The translations under genes and the position numbers were made by a program. Shown here one piece after another: positions 55,632-63,956 of a stretch of DNA of 64,000 nt. Origin of the DNA: Gallaecimonas pentaromativorans (lineage in GTDB: Bacteria; Pseudomonadota; Gammaproteobacteria; Enterobacterales; Gallaecimonadaceae); assembly GCF_003751625.1 (NCBI RefSeq), contig NZ_RJUL01000006.1, forward strand, positions 284,015 through 348,014, read 5' to 3'. Each line of letters begins with the position of its first letter. The first letter of the stretch is position 1. The notes under the pieces are model-generated. The model saw only the letters and a list, made by a program, of their open reading frames with translations, had not been told where the DNA came from and searched no databases.

Positions 55632-55988
55632 TTAGCGGCTACAGCGGATCTGCCAGGTAAGCTGGTACTCGCCGTCGTCCGACACCATGGCGGCCATGTC
55701 GGCGTCGTCATCCAAGGTGGCACCGGTCATGGTGCGGTCGGAGGCGCGATTCTTGGCCAGGGTATCGTCAGGTGCCAGCAGCTCCTGCTGGACTATGGTG
55801 AAGGAGGCAAAATCATGCTCCTCGCACTGCTCAAGGGCTTTGTCCTTGGCGTCACTCAGCACCTCGGCGCGGCTGTCCCCTTTGGCGGTAATGACATAGG
55901 TGCCTTCGGGCTTTTCCATTGCAGTGGTGCTGCTGCAACCAGCCAACAGCATCAGGGTAGCGCTCGCGGTTAAAGCTAAGGTCTTCAT
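55632..55988 (-). CDS. Small putative lipoprotein, 118 aa
   Basis: A signal peptide with lipobox (MLLAGCSS) gives lipidation at Cys18. The mature part is acidic: GTYVITAKGDSRAEVLSDAK and CEEHDFASFTIVQQE, then DDDADMAA and TWQIRCSR at the end. Two Cys could form a disulfide. It resembles short periplasmic proteins of unknown function with an AKG..A..DA..KA repeat-like helix. AAGGAG lies six bases before the start. It meets dnaE2 tail to tail without a hairpin. Confidence 0.75.
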   Translation of the reverse strand: MKTLALTASATLMLLAGCSSTTAMEKPEGTYVITAKGDSRAEVLSDAKDKALEQCEEHDFASFTIVQQELLAPDDTLAKNRASDRTMTGATLDDDADMAAMVSDDGEYQLTWQIRCSR

Positions 55989-56100
55989 ATGACACTCCTT
56001 TTTCCTTGAAGTCCTGATTCAGGCTAGTCGTTCCCCCTTGGCTACTACCTGAACAGTGCCCCCAGAGCGCCGTTAACAAGAAAGGTGGTACAGAGTGCGT

Positions 56101-56790
56101 TCAGCGCCGCCAGCGGTAACAGCGCTCCGGCCGGCCAATGCTGCCGTAGGAAAGGTCGGCAACCAGTTCGTGCTGGGTCAGCAAAAACTCCAGATAACGC
56201 CTCGCGGTAGAGCGGCTGGCCCCGATAAGGGCTCCCACCTTCTCGGCGCTCAGCTGCGCCTGAGGGTCTTCTTGAAAGAGTTGCCGCACTTTGGAAAGAG
56301 TCACCGCATCAATGCCCTTGGGGAGCCGGGTGTCGCTGGCAGCGCTGGCGCCGCTGTCGGTGCCCAAGAGTTTGTCCACCAGAGATTGGGTCAGCACTTC
56401 GCCCTGCTGCAGCTGCTGGTGGCGGGCACGAAACTTGGCAAGGGCCTGGTCCAGCCGGGCCAACATGATGGGCTTGACCAGAAAATCAAAGGCCCCCAGT
56501 TGCATGGCCTTTTCCAAGGCCGCCACCTCTTTGGCGGCGGTCACCATGATCACATCGCTCCCCACACCCTGGCGGCGCAGCTCACCCAACAGCTCCAGGC
56601 CATTGCCGTCAGGCAGGTGGATATCCAGCAGTAACAGCTCCGGCTGGCCCAGCGCCACCAGCCGGCTTGCCGTGGCCTTGTCGGTGGCTATCCCCAGTAC
56701 TTGGAAGTCGTCACACTGGCCGAGGTAATCGGCCAGCAGCTGGGCAACGGCAATTTCGTCTTCGACTATCACCACCGAATGGGGCATCAA
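56101..56790 (-). CDS. Response regulator of CitB/DcuR type
   Basis: 229 aa. The receiver domain spans about 1-120: acidic pocket EDE near 11-13, phospho-acceptor Asp in LLDIHLPDGNGLELL, Lys in FLVKPI. The C-terminal part has a helix-turn-helix of the CitB/DcuR kind (LSAEKVGALIGASRSTARRY) and a GRPERCYRWRR end. It is coupled to the sensor kinase (ATGA overlap) and lies behind the tct genes, so it likely activates them when the substrate is present. Confidence 0.92.
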   Translation of the reverse strand: MMPHSVVIVEDEIAVAQLLADYLGQCDDFQVLGIATDKATASRLVALGQPELLLLDIHLPDGNGLELLGELRRQGVGSDVIMVTAAKEVAALEKAMQLGAFDFLVKPIMLARLDQALAKFRARHQQLQQGEVLTQSLVDKLLGTDSGASAASDTRLPKGIDAVTLSKVRQLFQEDPQAQLSAEKVGALIGASRSTARRYLEFLLTQHELVADLSYGSIGRPERCYRWRR

Positions 56791-58394
56791 CGGGGCTCCT
56801 CCTGGGTTGGAGTCTTGGGCAGGTAAACACTGAAGCGGGCGCCGCCCAGTATGGATTGGCCAAGCTCCAGGCTGCCGCCCAAGGCTTGAATATAGGTTTG
56901 AACAAGGTAAAGGCCGACACCGTGCTGGCGCCCGTCTTTGCTGGAATACTCCGGCGAGCAGAGGCTGGCGAACTGGTCATCGCTGATGCCGCAGCCGCTG
57001 TCTTCCACGTCAAAGATGATGTTGTTGCCCACATCGTCCAGCATTACCGAGATCCTGGGCGGGCGCGCTCGGGTTTTGACCGCCGCTTCAATGGCGTTAT
57101 CGATAAGATTGCCGAGGATGGACAGCAGTTTCTCCACCAGCGCCGCCTCCCCGACCGCTTGCATCAGGCTGTCGGGCTCCACCGTCATCTCAACGCCCAG
57201 CTCCCGAGCTTTATGGTATTTACCAAGCAGCAGGCCCACCACCATGGGCTCTTGGATATGCTCAATCAACTGATTGACCTGCTCCTGGTAGCCCTGGCTT
57301 TCAAGGCCGATAAACTCCACCGCCTTCTGATAGGCCCCCATTTGAATAAGGGCGCCCAAGGTGTTGAGCTTGTTGGAATAATCATGGGTTTGCACCCGCA
57401 GTAGCTCAGAGAAGGCCTGCACCTTGGCCAACTGCTGGCTGAGCTCTTCTATCTCGTCAACCGGGCGAAAGCTGATCAAAACGCCGTCGGTTTGATCCTT
57501 GACCTTAAGGGGCAGGCGCGACAGCACCAGCCAGCGCTCGTTGGCGAAAAGCTCCACGCCGTTAAGGGTCAGCTCTGGGTCTTTGAGTAAGAACTCGGCC
57601 TGCTCTGGCAACAGCATCTGAATATGGCGCCTTGGCTGGCCCGGTTGGCGGTCAGGCAGGCCCAACAGATCCTTGGCGCGGCGGTTGAGTTTGCGCACCA
57701 CCCCATGGTTATCAAGGGCCAGGATACCGGTACGCACCGTGTTGAGGATGGCGTTTTGTTCGGCATAAAGGCGCCCAATTTCCTCAGGTTGCAAACCATA
57801 AAGCGCCCCTTTGACCCGCCGTGCTATCCAAAGGGAGGCCAGGACGCCCAGCACCAAAAGCCCGGCAACCGCCGCCACCAACGTGGCGAGCTTGGCCGAG
57901 ATCAGAGAATTGACCGAGGTCGCCAAAAAGCCTACCGACACCAGCCCCACCACTTTACCTTGGGCATCGCGAACCGGCACCTTGCCCCGCAGCGAATAAC
58001 CCAAGGAGCCTTTGGCCTCGGAGATATAAGAGCGCCCGTCCAGCGCTTCGCGGCTGTCGCCCCCCACCATCAGCGAGCCGATGCGGCCAGGGTCTGGGTG
58101 GGTCAGGCGGATGCGCCGGGTGTTACCCACCACGATAAAGTCGGCGCCAGTGGAGCGGCGCAGCTTCTCAATAAAATCTTGCAGCCCTTGAGTGTCGCCG
58201 TAAGCCAGGGCGTTTTGCACCTCGTCGAGCTCAGCGATGGATGAGGCCAGCGCCAGAGCCTTTTTCCCCACCTCTTCACGCACACTTTTTTCCAGCAAAT
58301 GCTGGCCCAAGAGTGCAAACAACAACGCCTGGATAAGGCTAAGGGCCGTTATCCAGACGATAAGACGGGTTTCCAGACGTTTGATATGCCACAT
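56787..58394 (-). CDS. Sensor histidine kinase of CitA/DcuS type
   Basis: 535 aa. Transmembrane helices at about 10-30 and 170-193 flank a periplasmic PAS-like sensor of about 140 residues with the R-x-T-H-P stretch (RRIRLTHPDPGRIG) that in CitA/DcuS contacts carboxylates. A cytoplasmic PAS follows at about 210-320. The kinase core has the phospho-acceptor His in RVQTHDYSNKLNTLGAL near 350 and the ATP domain NLIDNAIEA with GCGISDDQF. The signal is thus probably a di- or tricarboxylate. Confidence 0.93.
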   Translation of the reverse strand: MWHIKRLETRLIVWITALSLIQALLFALLGQHLLEKSVREEVGKKALALASSIAELDEVQNALAYGDTQGLQDFIEKLRRSTGADFIVVGNTRRIRLTHPDPGRIGSLMVGGDSREALDGRSYISEAKGSLGYSLRGKVPVRDAQGKVVGLVSVGFLATSVNSLISAKLATLVAAVAGLLVLGVLASLWIARRVKGALYGLQPEEIGRLYAEQNAILNTVRTGILALDNHGVVRKLNRRAKDLLGLPDRQPGQPRRHIQMLLPEQAEFLLKDPELTLNGVELFANERWLVLSRLPLKVKDQTDGVLISFRPVDEIEELSQQLAKVQAFSELLRVQTHDYSNKLNTLGALIQMGAYQKAVEFIGLESQGYQEQVNQLIEHIQEPMVVGLLLGKYHKARELGVEMTVEPDSLMQAVGEAALVEKLLSILGNLIDNAIEAAVKTRARPPRISVMLDDVGNNIIFDVEDSGCGISDDQFASLCSPEYSSKDGRQHGVGLYLVQTYIQALGGSLELGQSILGGARFSVYLPKTPTQEEPR

Positions 58395-58402
58395 AGGGTC
58401 AA

Positions 58403-58420
58403 AGGGCCCCGCAGGGCCCT
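58403..58420. other. Hairpin between tctA and the sensor kinase gene
   Basis: AGGGCCC-CGCA-GGGCCCT, a perfect 7-bp stem in the 30-base gap. On the minus strand it is followed by TTTGA only, so it may be a partial terminator lowering expression of the regulators relative to the transporter. Confidence 0.6.
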
Positions 58421-58424
58421 GTCG

Positions 58425-59966
58425 TCAGAGGTTGTCCAATTGAGCGTCGCCCGGCGCCTTGTTGGCGCCGCGCCGGCTGCGAAGGTAATCGACCAAGGGT
58501 ACCAGCAAAACCCCCACCGCCAACAGCATGATGCATAAGGTCAACGGCCTGTCCCACAGGAAGCTCAGGGAGCCGTCGGAGATCATCATGGCGCGGCGGA
58601 AGTTGCGCTCAATCATGTCCCCGAGGATAAAGCCGAGGATCAGCGGCGCCATGGGAAAGTCCATCAGCCGCAGCACCAGGGCGATCACCGCAAAGAGCAC
58701 CATCATCTGCAGGTCGAAGGTGTTGAACGACACCAGGTACACGCCAATCAGGCTGAAGAACAGAATCAGTACCGTCAGCAGCTGCCGAGGCAGGGCCAGG
58801 GTCTTGGCGATGTAGGGGATCATCGGCAGGTTGAGGATCAGCAGCACCACGTTGCCGATATACATGGACATGATCACCGACCAGAACACGTCAGGGTTTT
58901 CTTCCATTAGCAGCGGCCCGGGTTGCAGCCCATAGGCGATAAGTGCCCCCAGCATCACCGCCGTGGTGCCCGAGCCCGGAATGCCCAGGGTCAGCAGCGG
59001 CACGAATGAGCCGGTACAGGCCGCGTTATTGGCGGTTTCCGGCGCGGCCAGGCCACGCAATGAGCCTTTGCCAAACAGCGCCTTCTTGGCGCCCCGCGCC
59101 AGATTACGCTCGGCAGCGTAGGCCATGAAACTGGCGATGGTCGCCCCGGCCCCCGGCAATATACCCACCAAAAAGCCCAGCACTGACGAGCGGCCAATCA
59201 CAGGGGCCATCTCTTTGACCTCTTCCTTGCTGAGCTTGAGGCTGCCCATGTCGGTGTTGGCGGCCGCTTCGCTCTTGGCCTTGTCTTTTTCAGGCTTAAG
59301 CACACCAATGAGCGCCTCGGACAAGGCGAACATGGACATGGCTACCAGCAGGAAGCTGATGCCGTCCAGAAGGTTGCTTTGCCCAAAGGTGAAGCGCTCA
59401 GCGCCAGAGGACGGGTCTATGCCAACGGTAGAGAGCATCAGACCCAGCACCGTCATCATCATCGCCTTGAGAAACTGCCCCTTGTTGGAAAAGGCCGCGA
59501 TGGCGGTCAAGCCCATCAGCATCAGCGCAAAGTAGTCGGCTGAGCGAAAGCTCAAAGACACCTTGGCCAGCAGCGGCGCTGCCACCATCAGGAAGATGGC
59601 GGCGATGGTGCCACCGCTAAAAGAGGCGTAAGCCGCAATGGCCAGCGCCTTGCCGGCCTTGCCCTGGCGAGCCATGGGATAACCATCAAAGGAGGTGGCC
59701 ACGGTGCCGGCAACACCGGGAGCGTTGATCAAGATAGACGAGGTGGAGCCGCCGAAAATGGCGCCGTAATACACGCCGGCCATCAGGATCATCCCGGAGG
59801 AAGGGTCGATGCTGTAAGTCACCGGTATCATCAAGGCGATGGCAGTGATGGGCCCAAGGCCCGGCAGCATGCCGATAAAGGTGCCGGCAAAGCAGCCCAG
59901 CACCACGTACATCAGATTTTTTATGCTGAGCGCTGTGGTCAGCCCCAGCAGGATCCCGTCAAGCAT
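58425..59966 (-). CDS. tctA: Tripartite tricarboxylate transporter, large membrane subunit TctA
   Basis: 513 aa with about 12 hydrophobic segments. Family features: LGCFAGTFIGMLPGLGPITA near 22-41, YGAIFGGSTSSILINAPG near 67-84, GILPGAGATIASFMAYAAE near 263-281 and GIPGSGTTAVMLGAL near 327-341, the repeated Gly-Pro-rich loops of TctA. It forms the sodium-driven channel of the TTT system with TctB and TctC. Confidence 0.95.
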   Translation of the reverse strand: MLDGILLGLTTALSIKNLMYVVLGCFAGTFIGMLPGLGPITAIALMIPVTYSIDPSSGMILMAGVYYGAIFGGSTSSILINAPGVAGTVATSFDGYPMARQGKAGKALAIAAYASFSGGTIAAIFLMVAAPLLAKVSLSFRSADYFALMLMGLTAIAAFSNKGQFLKAMMMTVLGLMLSTVGIDPSSGAERFTFGQSNLLDGISFLLVAMSMFALSEALIGVLKPEKDKAKSEAAANTDMGSLKLSKEEVKEMAPVIGRSSVLGFLVGILPGAGATIASFMAYAAERNLARGAKKALFGKGSLRGLAAPETANNAACTGSFVPLLTLGIPGSGTTAVMLGALIAYGLQPGPLLMEENPDVFWSVIMSMYIGNVVLLILNLPMIPYIAKTLALPRQLLTVLILFFSLIGVYLVSFNTFDLQMMVLFAVIALVLRLMDFPMAPLILGFILGDMIERNFRRAMMISDGSLSFLWDRPLTLCIMLLAVGVLLVPLVDYLRSRRGANKAPGDAQLDNL

Positions 59967-59969
59967 GGG

Positions 59970-60437
59970 TTAACTCCACAGTGAACCAGAAACAAGATAG
60001 ATGCCTAGCAGGCGGGTCATCACCAGCCAGAACAGCACCACCACCGGCACCGACGCCAACAGCAATACCTTGACGCGCCGCTCCCCCATCACCCAATAGC
60101 CGGCCAGCAAAAAAGCCAGGGTCGCCACCATGAACCCCAGGGGCTCCATCGCCAGCGCGTAAAGCAGCATCAGCCCCAGCAAGGCTGCGGTGCGCGCCAT
60201 GGCGCGGCGAGAAAAGCCGGCACCTTTTGCCTCACTTTTGGCTTCGGTAAAGCTCAGCACCAAGGCCAGGAGGCTGAACAGCGCGCCAAGGCCAGCGTAA
60301 ATTTTGGGCAGGGTTGAGGAGGTGACCGCGTCCCTTACCTCTATGGGCAGCGGCACTATCTGCCAGGCGTAAAAGCCGTAAGCCAGGGAGAACACCAGGA
60401 ACAGAAAGGCGCCCAGGCTGTCTTTGGTTATGTTCAT
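59970..60437 (-). CDS. tctB: Tripartite tricarboxylate transporter, small membrane subunit TctB
   Basis: 155 aa with four hydrophobic segments, the TctB pattern: LGAFLFLVFSLAYGFYAW near 8-25, IYAGLGALFSLLALVLSF near 46-63, AALLGLMLLYALAMEPLGFM near 89-108 and VLLLASVPVVVLFWLV near 124-139. It lies three bases ahead of tctA and nine behind tctC. TctB is poorly conserved, so position and topology carry the call. Confidence 0.9.
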   Translation of the reverse strand: MNITKDSLGAFLFLVFSLAYGFYAWQIVPLPIEVRDAVTSSTLPKIYAGLGALFSLLALVLSFTEAKSEAKGAGFSRRAMARTAALLGLMLLYALAMEPLGFMVATLAFLLAGYWVMGERRVKVLLLASVPVVVLFWLVMTRLLGIYLVSGSLWS

Positions 60438-60446
60438 CAGGTGCTC

Positions 60447-61397
60447 CTACTGGATAAAGCCGAGATCTTGCATGACCTGGCGCATGTCGGACTCTTGGCG
60501 CTCCAAGGACTGCAAGAAGGTCTTGGGCTCTTCATAAAGATTCAGCCAACCGTTGCGCTTGCGCACCGCCTCCCACTGGGGCGTGGCCATCAGCTTTTTA
60601 AAAAGCGCGGCGTATTCGGCGACTTTGGCGTCCGGCGTATCGGGAGAGGCAAACAGGCCCCGCCAGTTGGTAAAGCTCATGTCGCAGCCAAGAGATTTGA
60701 GGGTGGGGATATTGGGCCTGTCCGCTAACGGCTGCGGCGCCGTCATCGCCAAAATCTTGGCCTCACCGGAGTCGGCCAAGTCCAGGGCTTCGCTTAGCCC
60801 GGTCGACAGCAACTGCACCTCACCGGACAACAGCCCGGCTTTGGCACGACCACCAGCGTCGTAAGGAATGTATCTAAGGGCCCGGCCATTGCCGGTAGCG
60901 GCTTCAAAGGCCTGGGCCGCAACCAGGTGGTCCATGCTGCCCCGGGCCGAACCGCCCGCCACTTTGACCAGTCTTGGGTCCTTACGGTAGGCCGCCACCA
61001 CGGCGTCCCAGCTTTGATAAGGGGAGTTTTTGGTCACCACAAAGGCGCCATAATCGGCGATAAGCCCCACCACGGGTTTAAGATCCCTAAAACTATTGGG
61101 GATCTGCCCGGATAGCGCCCGCAGCACGATGGGGGTGGAGTTGATCATCAACATGTCCCTCTGCTTGTTACCCATTTCGATAAGGTAAGCAATGGCGCGG
61201 CCGCCACCGCCTCCCGAGAGGTTTTGGAAGGAGGTGTTGTCGGCAAGGCCTGCCTTCACCAACGCCTCTCCCGTGCCCCTGGCGGTGGTGTCCCAACCAC
61301 CACCGGGCCCGCCGGGGATCAAAAAGTGGATATCGGTTTTGGCCAGCAGGCTGCCGGGGAAGACCAGCAGCGCAGCCAACAGAAAAAAGGCCTTCAT
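60447..61397 (-). CDS. tctC: Tripartite tricarboxylate transporter, periplasmic binding protein TctC
   Basis: 316 aa with a signal peptide (FFLLAALLVFPGSLLA). The mature part shows the Bug/TctC family pattern: IHFLIPGGPGGGWDTTARGT near 23-42, where the first ligand-binding loop lies, and GGSARGSMDHLVAAQAFE near 145-162, the second. A Venus-flytrap binding protein for a carboxylate; citrate and other tricarboxylates are family substrates, but the Bug family is broad, so the ligand is open. Confidence 0.94.
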   Translation of the reverse strand: MKAFFLLAALLVFPGSLLAKTDIHFLIPGGPGGGWDTTARGTGEALVKAGLADNTSFQNLSGGGGGRAIAYLIEMGNKQRDMLMINSTPIVLRALSGQIPNSFRDLKPVVGLIADYGAFVVTKNSPYQSWDAVVAAYRKDPRLVKVAGGSARGSMDHLVAAQAFEAATGNGRALRYIPYDAGGRAKAGLLSGEVQLLSTGLSEALDLADSGEAKILAMTAPQPLADRPNIPTLKSLGCDMSFTNWRGLFASPDTPDAKVAEYAALFKKLMATPQWEAVRKRNGWLNLYEEPKTFLQSLERQESDMRQVMQDLGFIQ

Positions 61398-61406
61398 GGC
61401 AGGCTC

Positions 61407-62672
61407 CTAGAATAGGTATTGGGTTCTGAAGGTCAGGGCGTTACCGGTATCTTCATCGCCGACAAGGGCTGCCCGGCCCGGCCCCCCCACCTTGGAGTGA
61501 ATAAGGTTAAGCATGAGCTTCACTTGCGGGCTGTAGTAATAGGAACTGCCCAGGGTGTAGGAAGTCACCTTGGTACCTTGGGTATCGGAGGCAGCATCCA
61601 TACCGGAGACTCGCCCATAAAGCTCCCAGGCATTTTTAACGCCTTTGGGTTGGCTGAACACGGCGCTACCGGCTTTGTACTGGCGCTGCTCGCCGGTCAG
61701 GAAGTAGCTCGCTGTAACCGAATAACCGTTGTAATGCTGGCCGTCCAGCGGCGAGGTGGTGTCAGTGGTGTGCAACTGGCGCTGGGCAAACTCGCCTTGC
61801 AGAGAAAACGCCTTCCACTGCCCTGCCGCTTCCAAACCGTATTGAGTTAAGTGATCGATAGCCACTGTCTCGCCGCCGGCGGCGTAATCGGCCAGCTTGA
61901 CGCTGGTTTCACGGACTTCACCACGGGCAAAGGCACTGGAAAGCGTGTCGCCCCCCATTTCCCGATAAGAGCCCCAAAGGCCAAAGTGCAGGGTTTTACC
62001 GTCTCCTTGGATTGGCGCCCAAGTCAAACGCCCGGTTGTTGCCAAATCAAGGTTGTTGTTCTTGTTTTTACCGCTGTCGCCAAACGCATCATTCTTATAA
62101 ACACCGATGGCATAGCGTACCTTGGACGTAGGGAAGTACTGATAGGCCGCAACACCCCAACGAAAATAAGGCGAGAAAGTATCAGCCAGGTTGGAGCGTT
62201 CGATGGTGGTGATGTACTTGCTGCTGGAGAGTGCTTCAAGGGAAATGTCCTCCCTTATCTTACCCAGCTTGATAACCGGGCCGCCGTTAAAGCCCTTGTA
62301 TTGAAGCCGGGCCATGGTGATCTCGGCGCCATCCTCGGCAAACTCCAACAGCAATTTATAGTCCCAGTCACCGCTCTCTTTTTCTGCAAAAAGCCGCGCC
62401 CTGCGGGCAAAGAGATCCGAACCGGTATGGCCCTGATGGTTGGCGTTATAGGCTCCATCAAAAAGGTTGTAATCGAGCTGCAAACGGCCACCGATGGAAA
62501 CGCCAGCGAAGGGCTCGCTTTTCTCTTCCTTTGCCTCAAGCTCACCGACCTTCTTGGACAAAGCGTCGATCTGCGCTTTAAGACTCTCTACAGATGTATC
62601 TGCTCCCCAGGCCGGGTTAAGCCCGGCAACACTCCCCAGCACAACCAGGGAGCCCAATGCTGACATTCTCAT
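61407..62672 (-). CDS. OprO/OprP-family outer membrane porin
   Basis: 421 aa from ATG 62672. A signal peptide (SALGSLVVLGSVAGLNPAWG) is followed by a short coiled coil (VESLKAQIDALSKKVGELEA), the trimerisation helix typical of phosphate-selective-porin-like proteins, and then beta strands ending with a C-terminal Phe (RTQYLF). SIGGRLQLDYN and FARRARLFAEKE are typical of the family. As the first gene of the TctCBA operon it probably lets the transporter's substrate through the outer membrane, so an anionic substrate fits. The open frame starts 45 bases earlier, but the chosen ATG gives a standard signal peptide. Confidence 0.88.
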   Translation of the reverse strand: MRMSALGSLVVLGSVAGLNPAWGADTSVESLKAQIDALSKKVGELEAKEEKSEPFAGVSIGGRLQLDYNLFDGAYNANHQGHTGSDLFARRARLFAEKESGDWDYKLLLEFAEDGAEITMARLQYKGFNGGPVIKLGKIREDISLEALSSSKYITTIERSNLADTFSPYFRWGVAAYQYFPTSKVRYAIGVYKNDAFGDSGKNKNNNLDLATTGRLTWAPIQGDGKTLHFGLWGSYREMGGDTLSSAFARGEVRETSVKLADYAAGGETVAIDHLTQYGLEAAGQWKAFSLQGEFAQRQLHTTDTTSPLDGQHYNGYSVTASYFLTGEQRQYKAGSAVFSQPKGVKNAWELYGRVSGMDAASDTQGTKVTSYTLGSSYYYSPQVKLMLNLIHSKVGGPGRAALVGDEDTGNALTFRTQYLF

Positions 62673-62735
62673 TATTCGCTGCCTTTCGTTTATTAAGGTT
62701 ATTGTCGCTAGCGGCACTCCAAGCGCCGCCGCAAC

Positions 62736-62751
62736 AGAACGTTAACGTCAA
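62736..62751. promoter_or_regulatory. Possible weak LiuR-like site before the porin–tct operon
   Basis: AGAACGTTAACGTCAA: the core ACGTTAACGT is a 10-bp palindrome and the right arm CGTCAA matches the etf site, but the left arm deviates at two bases. It lies 64 bases before the porin start. Chance occurrence or a different regulator is quite possible. Confidence 0.35.
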
Positions 62752-63157
62752 GGAAAAGCAAAGAGAACTTATCGGCCATAACGAGCGTTTTGTGCTTTTT
62801 GTTCACAAGCATCATCCAATGGCGCGTAAAAAGGAGCAACGTCGTTAGGTAATGGCCATGTCAAAAGTCAGGGTAAATCTGCTCGAAGAACGCTTAAGTA
62901 GAAAATGTTCGGCAGGTTATAACGCCCCATCCTATTGAAGTTTAGGGATGGTCAACGAACTCAAGATCTCCCTCAGATGACACTGTTGGTGTGCAGAATA
63001 CTATTGAGCTTCGACACGCAGCGGCCATGACCAAAGGACATATACCAGAGAGAATGTTGAAAGAAACATCACCTAAACCAGACGATGACCAGCCCTAACA
63101 CCACCCTCTTCTGCTTTTCACAAAATATTAGGACCAAAGAAGCATCACATGGCGGTC
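62752..63157. other. AT-richer intergenic stretch without recognisable content
   Basis: About 400 bases with frequent stops in all frames. The left end must hold the porin promoter. I see no gene, tRNA or repeat. The base composition is clearly less GC-rich than the hairpin region that follows. Confidence 0.5.
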
Positions 63158-63635
63158 ACGGTGTAAGGAACACCGTTGAACATCGGCGCTTACGACGATG
63201 GCCCGTAGGGCGAGGACAGGGACAGTCCGAGTAGTGCGAGCACACCGGATGTGCGAGCGGGGTGAGCGCGTGAAGAAAAGGATCTGGTGAACCCTTTTTA
63301 GCTGGCGAACGCGAGCAGCTTGCCTGTGAGTTGTGGACGGCCAGGGGCGAAGCTCGAAGCCAAGGCGCTGCCTTGGTGCAGCTGAGCGTGAGGCCTGGAT
63401 GGCCGAACCGGCAGGAGCCGTCAGGACGACAACCACTCCGGACTGTCAAATAGCCAAGCACCCTTAATGAAGCCTGGCGGTGGCCAGGGCCGCGCAGAGC
63501 GCGACCCGCTACGCCGGGCAGCATGAAACTGTTCATGCCGCTATTCCCGGCTTCGCCCTCCTCTCATAGGGGAAGGACGCTGCCTGCGGCAGCGGCTTGT
63601 TTGCTTGTCGCCATGCCACACCGCTTGCGGCGGTG
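63158..63635. repeat. Chain of at least twelve short perfect hairpins
   Basis: Successive inverted repeats follow one another: 63158-63176 (ACGGTGT/ACACCGT), 63181-63200 (CATCG/CGATG), 63214-63228 (GGAC/GTCC), 63240-63254 (GCACA/TGTGC), 63276-63298 (AAAAGG/CCTTTT), 63360-63376 (CCAAGGC/GCCTTGG), 63392-63404 (GGCC/GGCC), 63409-63420 (CGGC/GCCG), 63473-63488 (CCTGGC/GCCAGG), 63491-63503 (CGCGC/GCGCG), 63521-63538 (GCATGAA/TTCATGC), 63579-63593 (GCTGCC/GGCAGC) and 63619-63635 (CACCGC/GCGGTG). Some are set between CGA and GAG trinucleotides. Open frames across it (for example 63128-63436 minus) look spurious, full of Arg, Ser and Pro. Its nature is unknown. Confidence 0.65.
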
Positions 63636-63679
63636 GCCGTGATGTACGGGTGGGTCACCGCCGGGCGTAGCCCAAATGC

Positions 63680-63710
63680 AAAAACCCCCGGCCTTTCGGT
63701 CGGGGGTTTT
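63680..63710 (-). terminator. Terminator of the rRNA operon
   Basis: AAAAACCCCCGGCC-TTTC-GGTCGGGGGTTTT, a long GC stem with T-run on the minus strand, 16 bases past the 5S gene. Confidence 0.92.
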
Positions 63711-63726
63711 GCGTTTCGTGTTAGGT

Positions 63727-63843
63727 GCCTGGCGGTGACCTACTCTCACATGGCGAATGCCACACTACCATCGGCGCGGCTGCGTTTCACTTCTGAGTTC
63801 GGAATGGAGTCAGGTGGTTCCACAGCGCTATTGCCGCCAGGCG
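63727..63843 (-). rRNA. rrf: 5S ribosomal RNA
   Basis: Minus-strand gene of about 117 bases. Ends pair as GCCTGGCGG and CCGCCAGGC, and the internal segments CACCTGACTCCATTCCGAAC, TCAGAAGTGAAACGC and GATGGTAGTGTGG are near-universal in gammaproteobacterial 5S RNA. Ends are placed from the terminal helix and may be off by a base or two. Confidence 0.96.
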
Positions 63844-63956
63844 AATTCGTTTAAGTCCGCTCTTACGAGCCAACTTAGTAATTCGGATTAAGCTGATAAC
63901 AGTGCTTTGATTCTCTCGCCTTACTTTGGCGTCCCACAAAACCCTTTGGGTGTTGT

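Noticed and set aside
63128..63536. Two overlapping minus-strand frames near the rRNA operon
   Set aside because: They cross the hairpin chain, are rich in Arg, Pro, Ser and Cys, and lack any start signal. They look like typical false proteins of such repeat regions.
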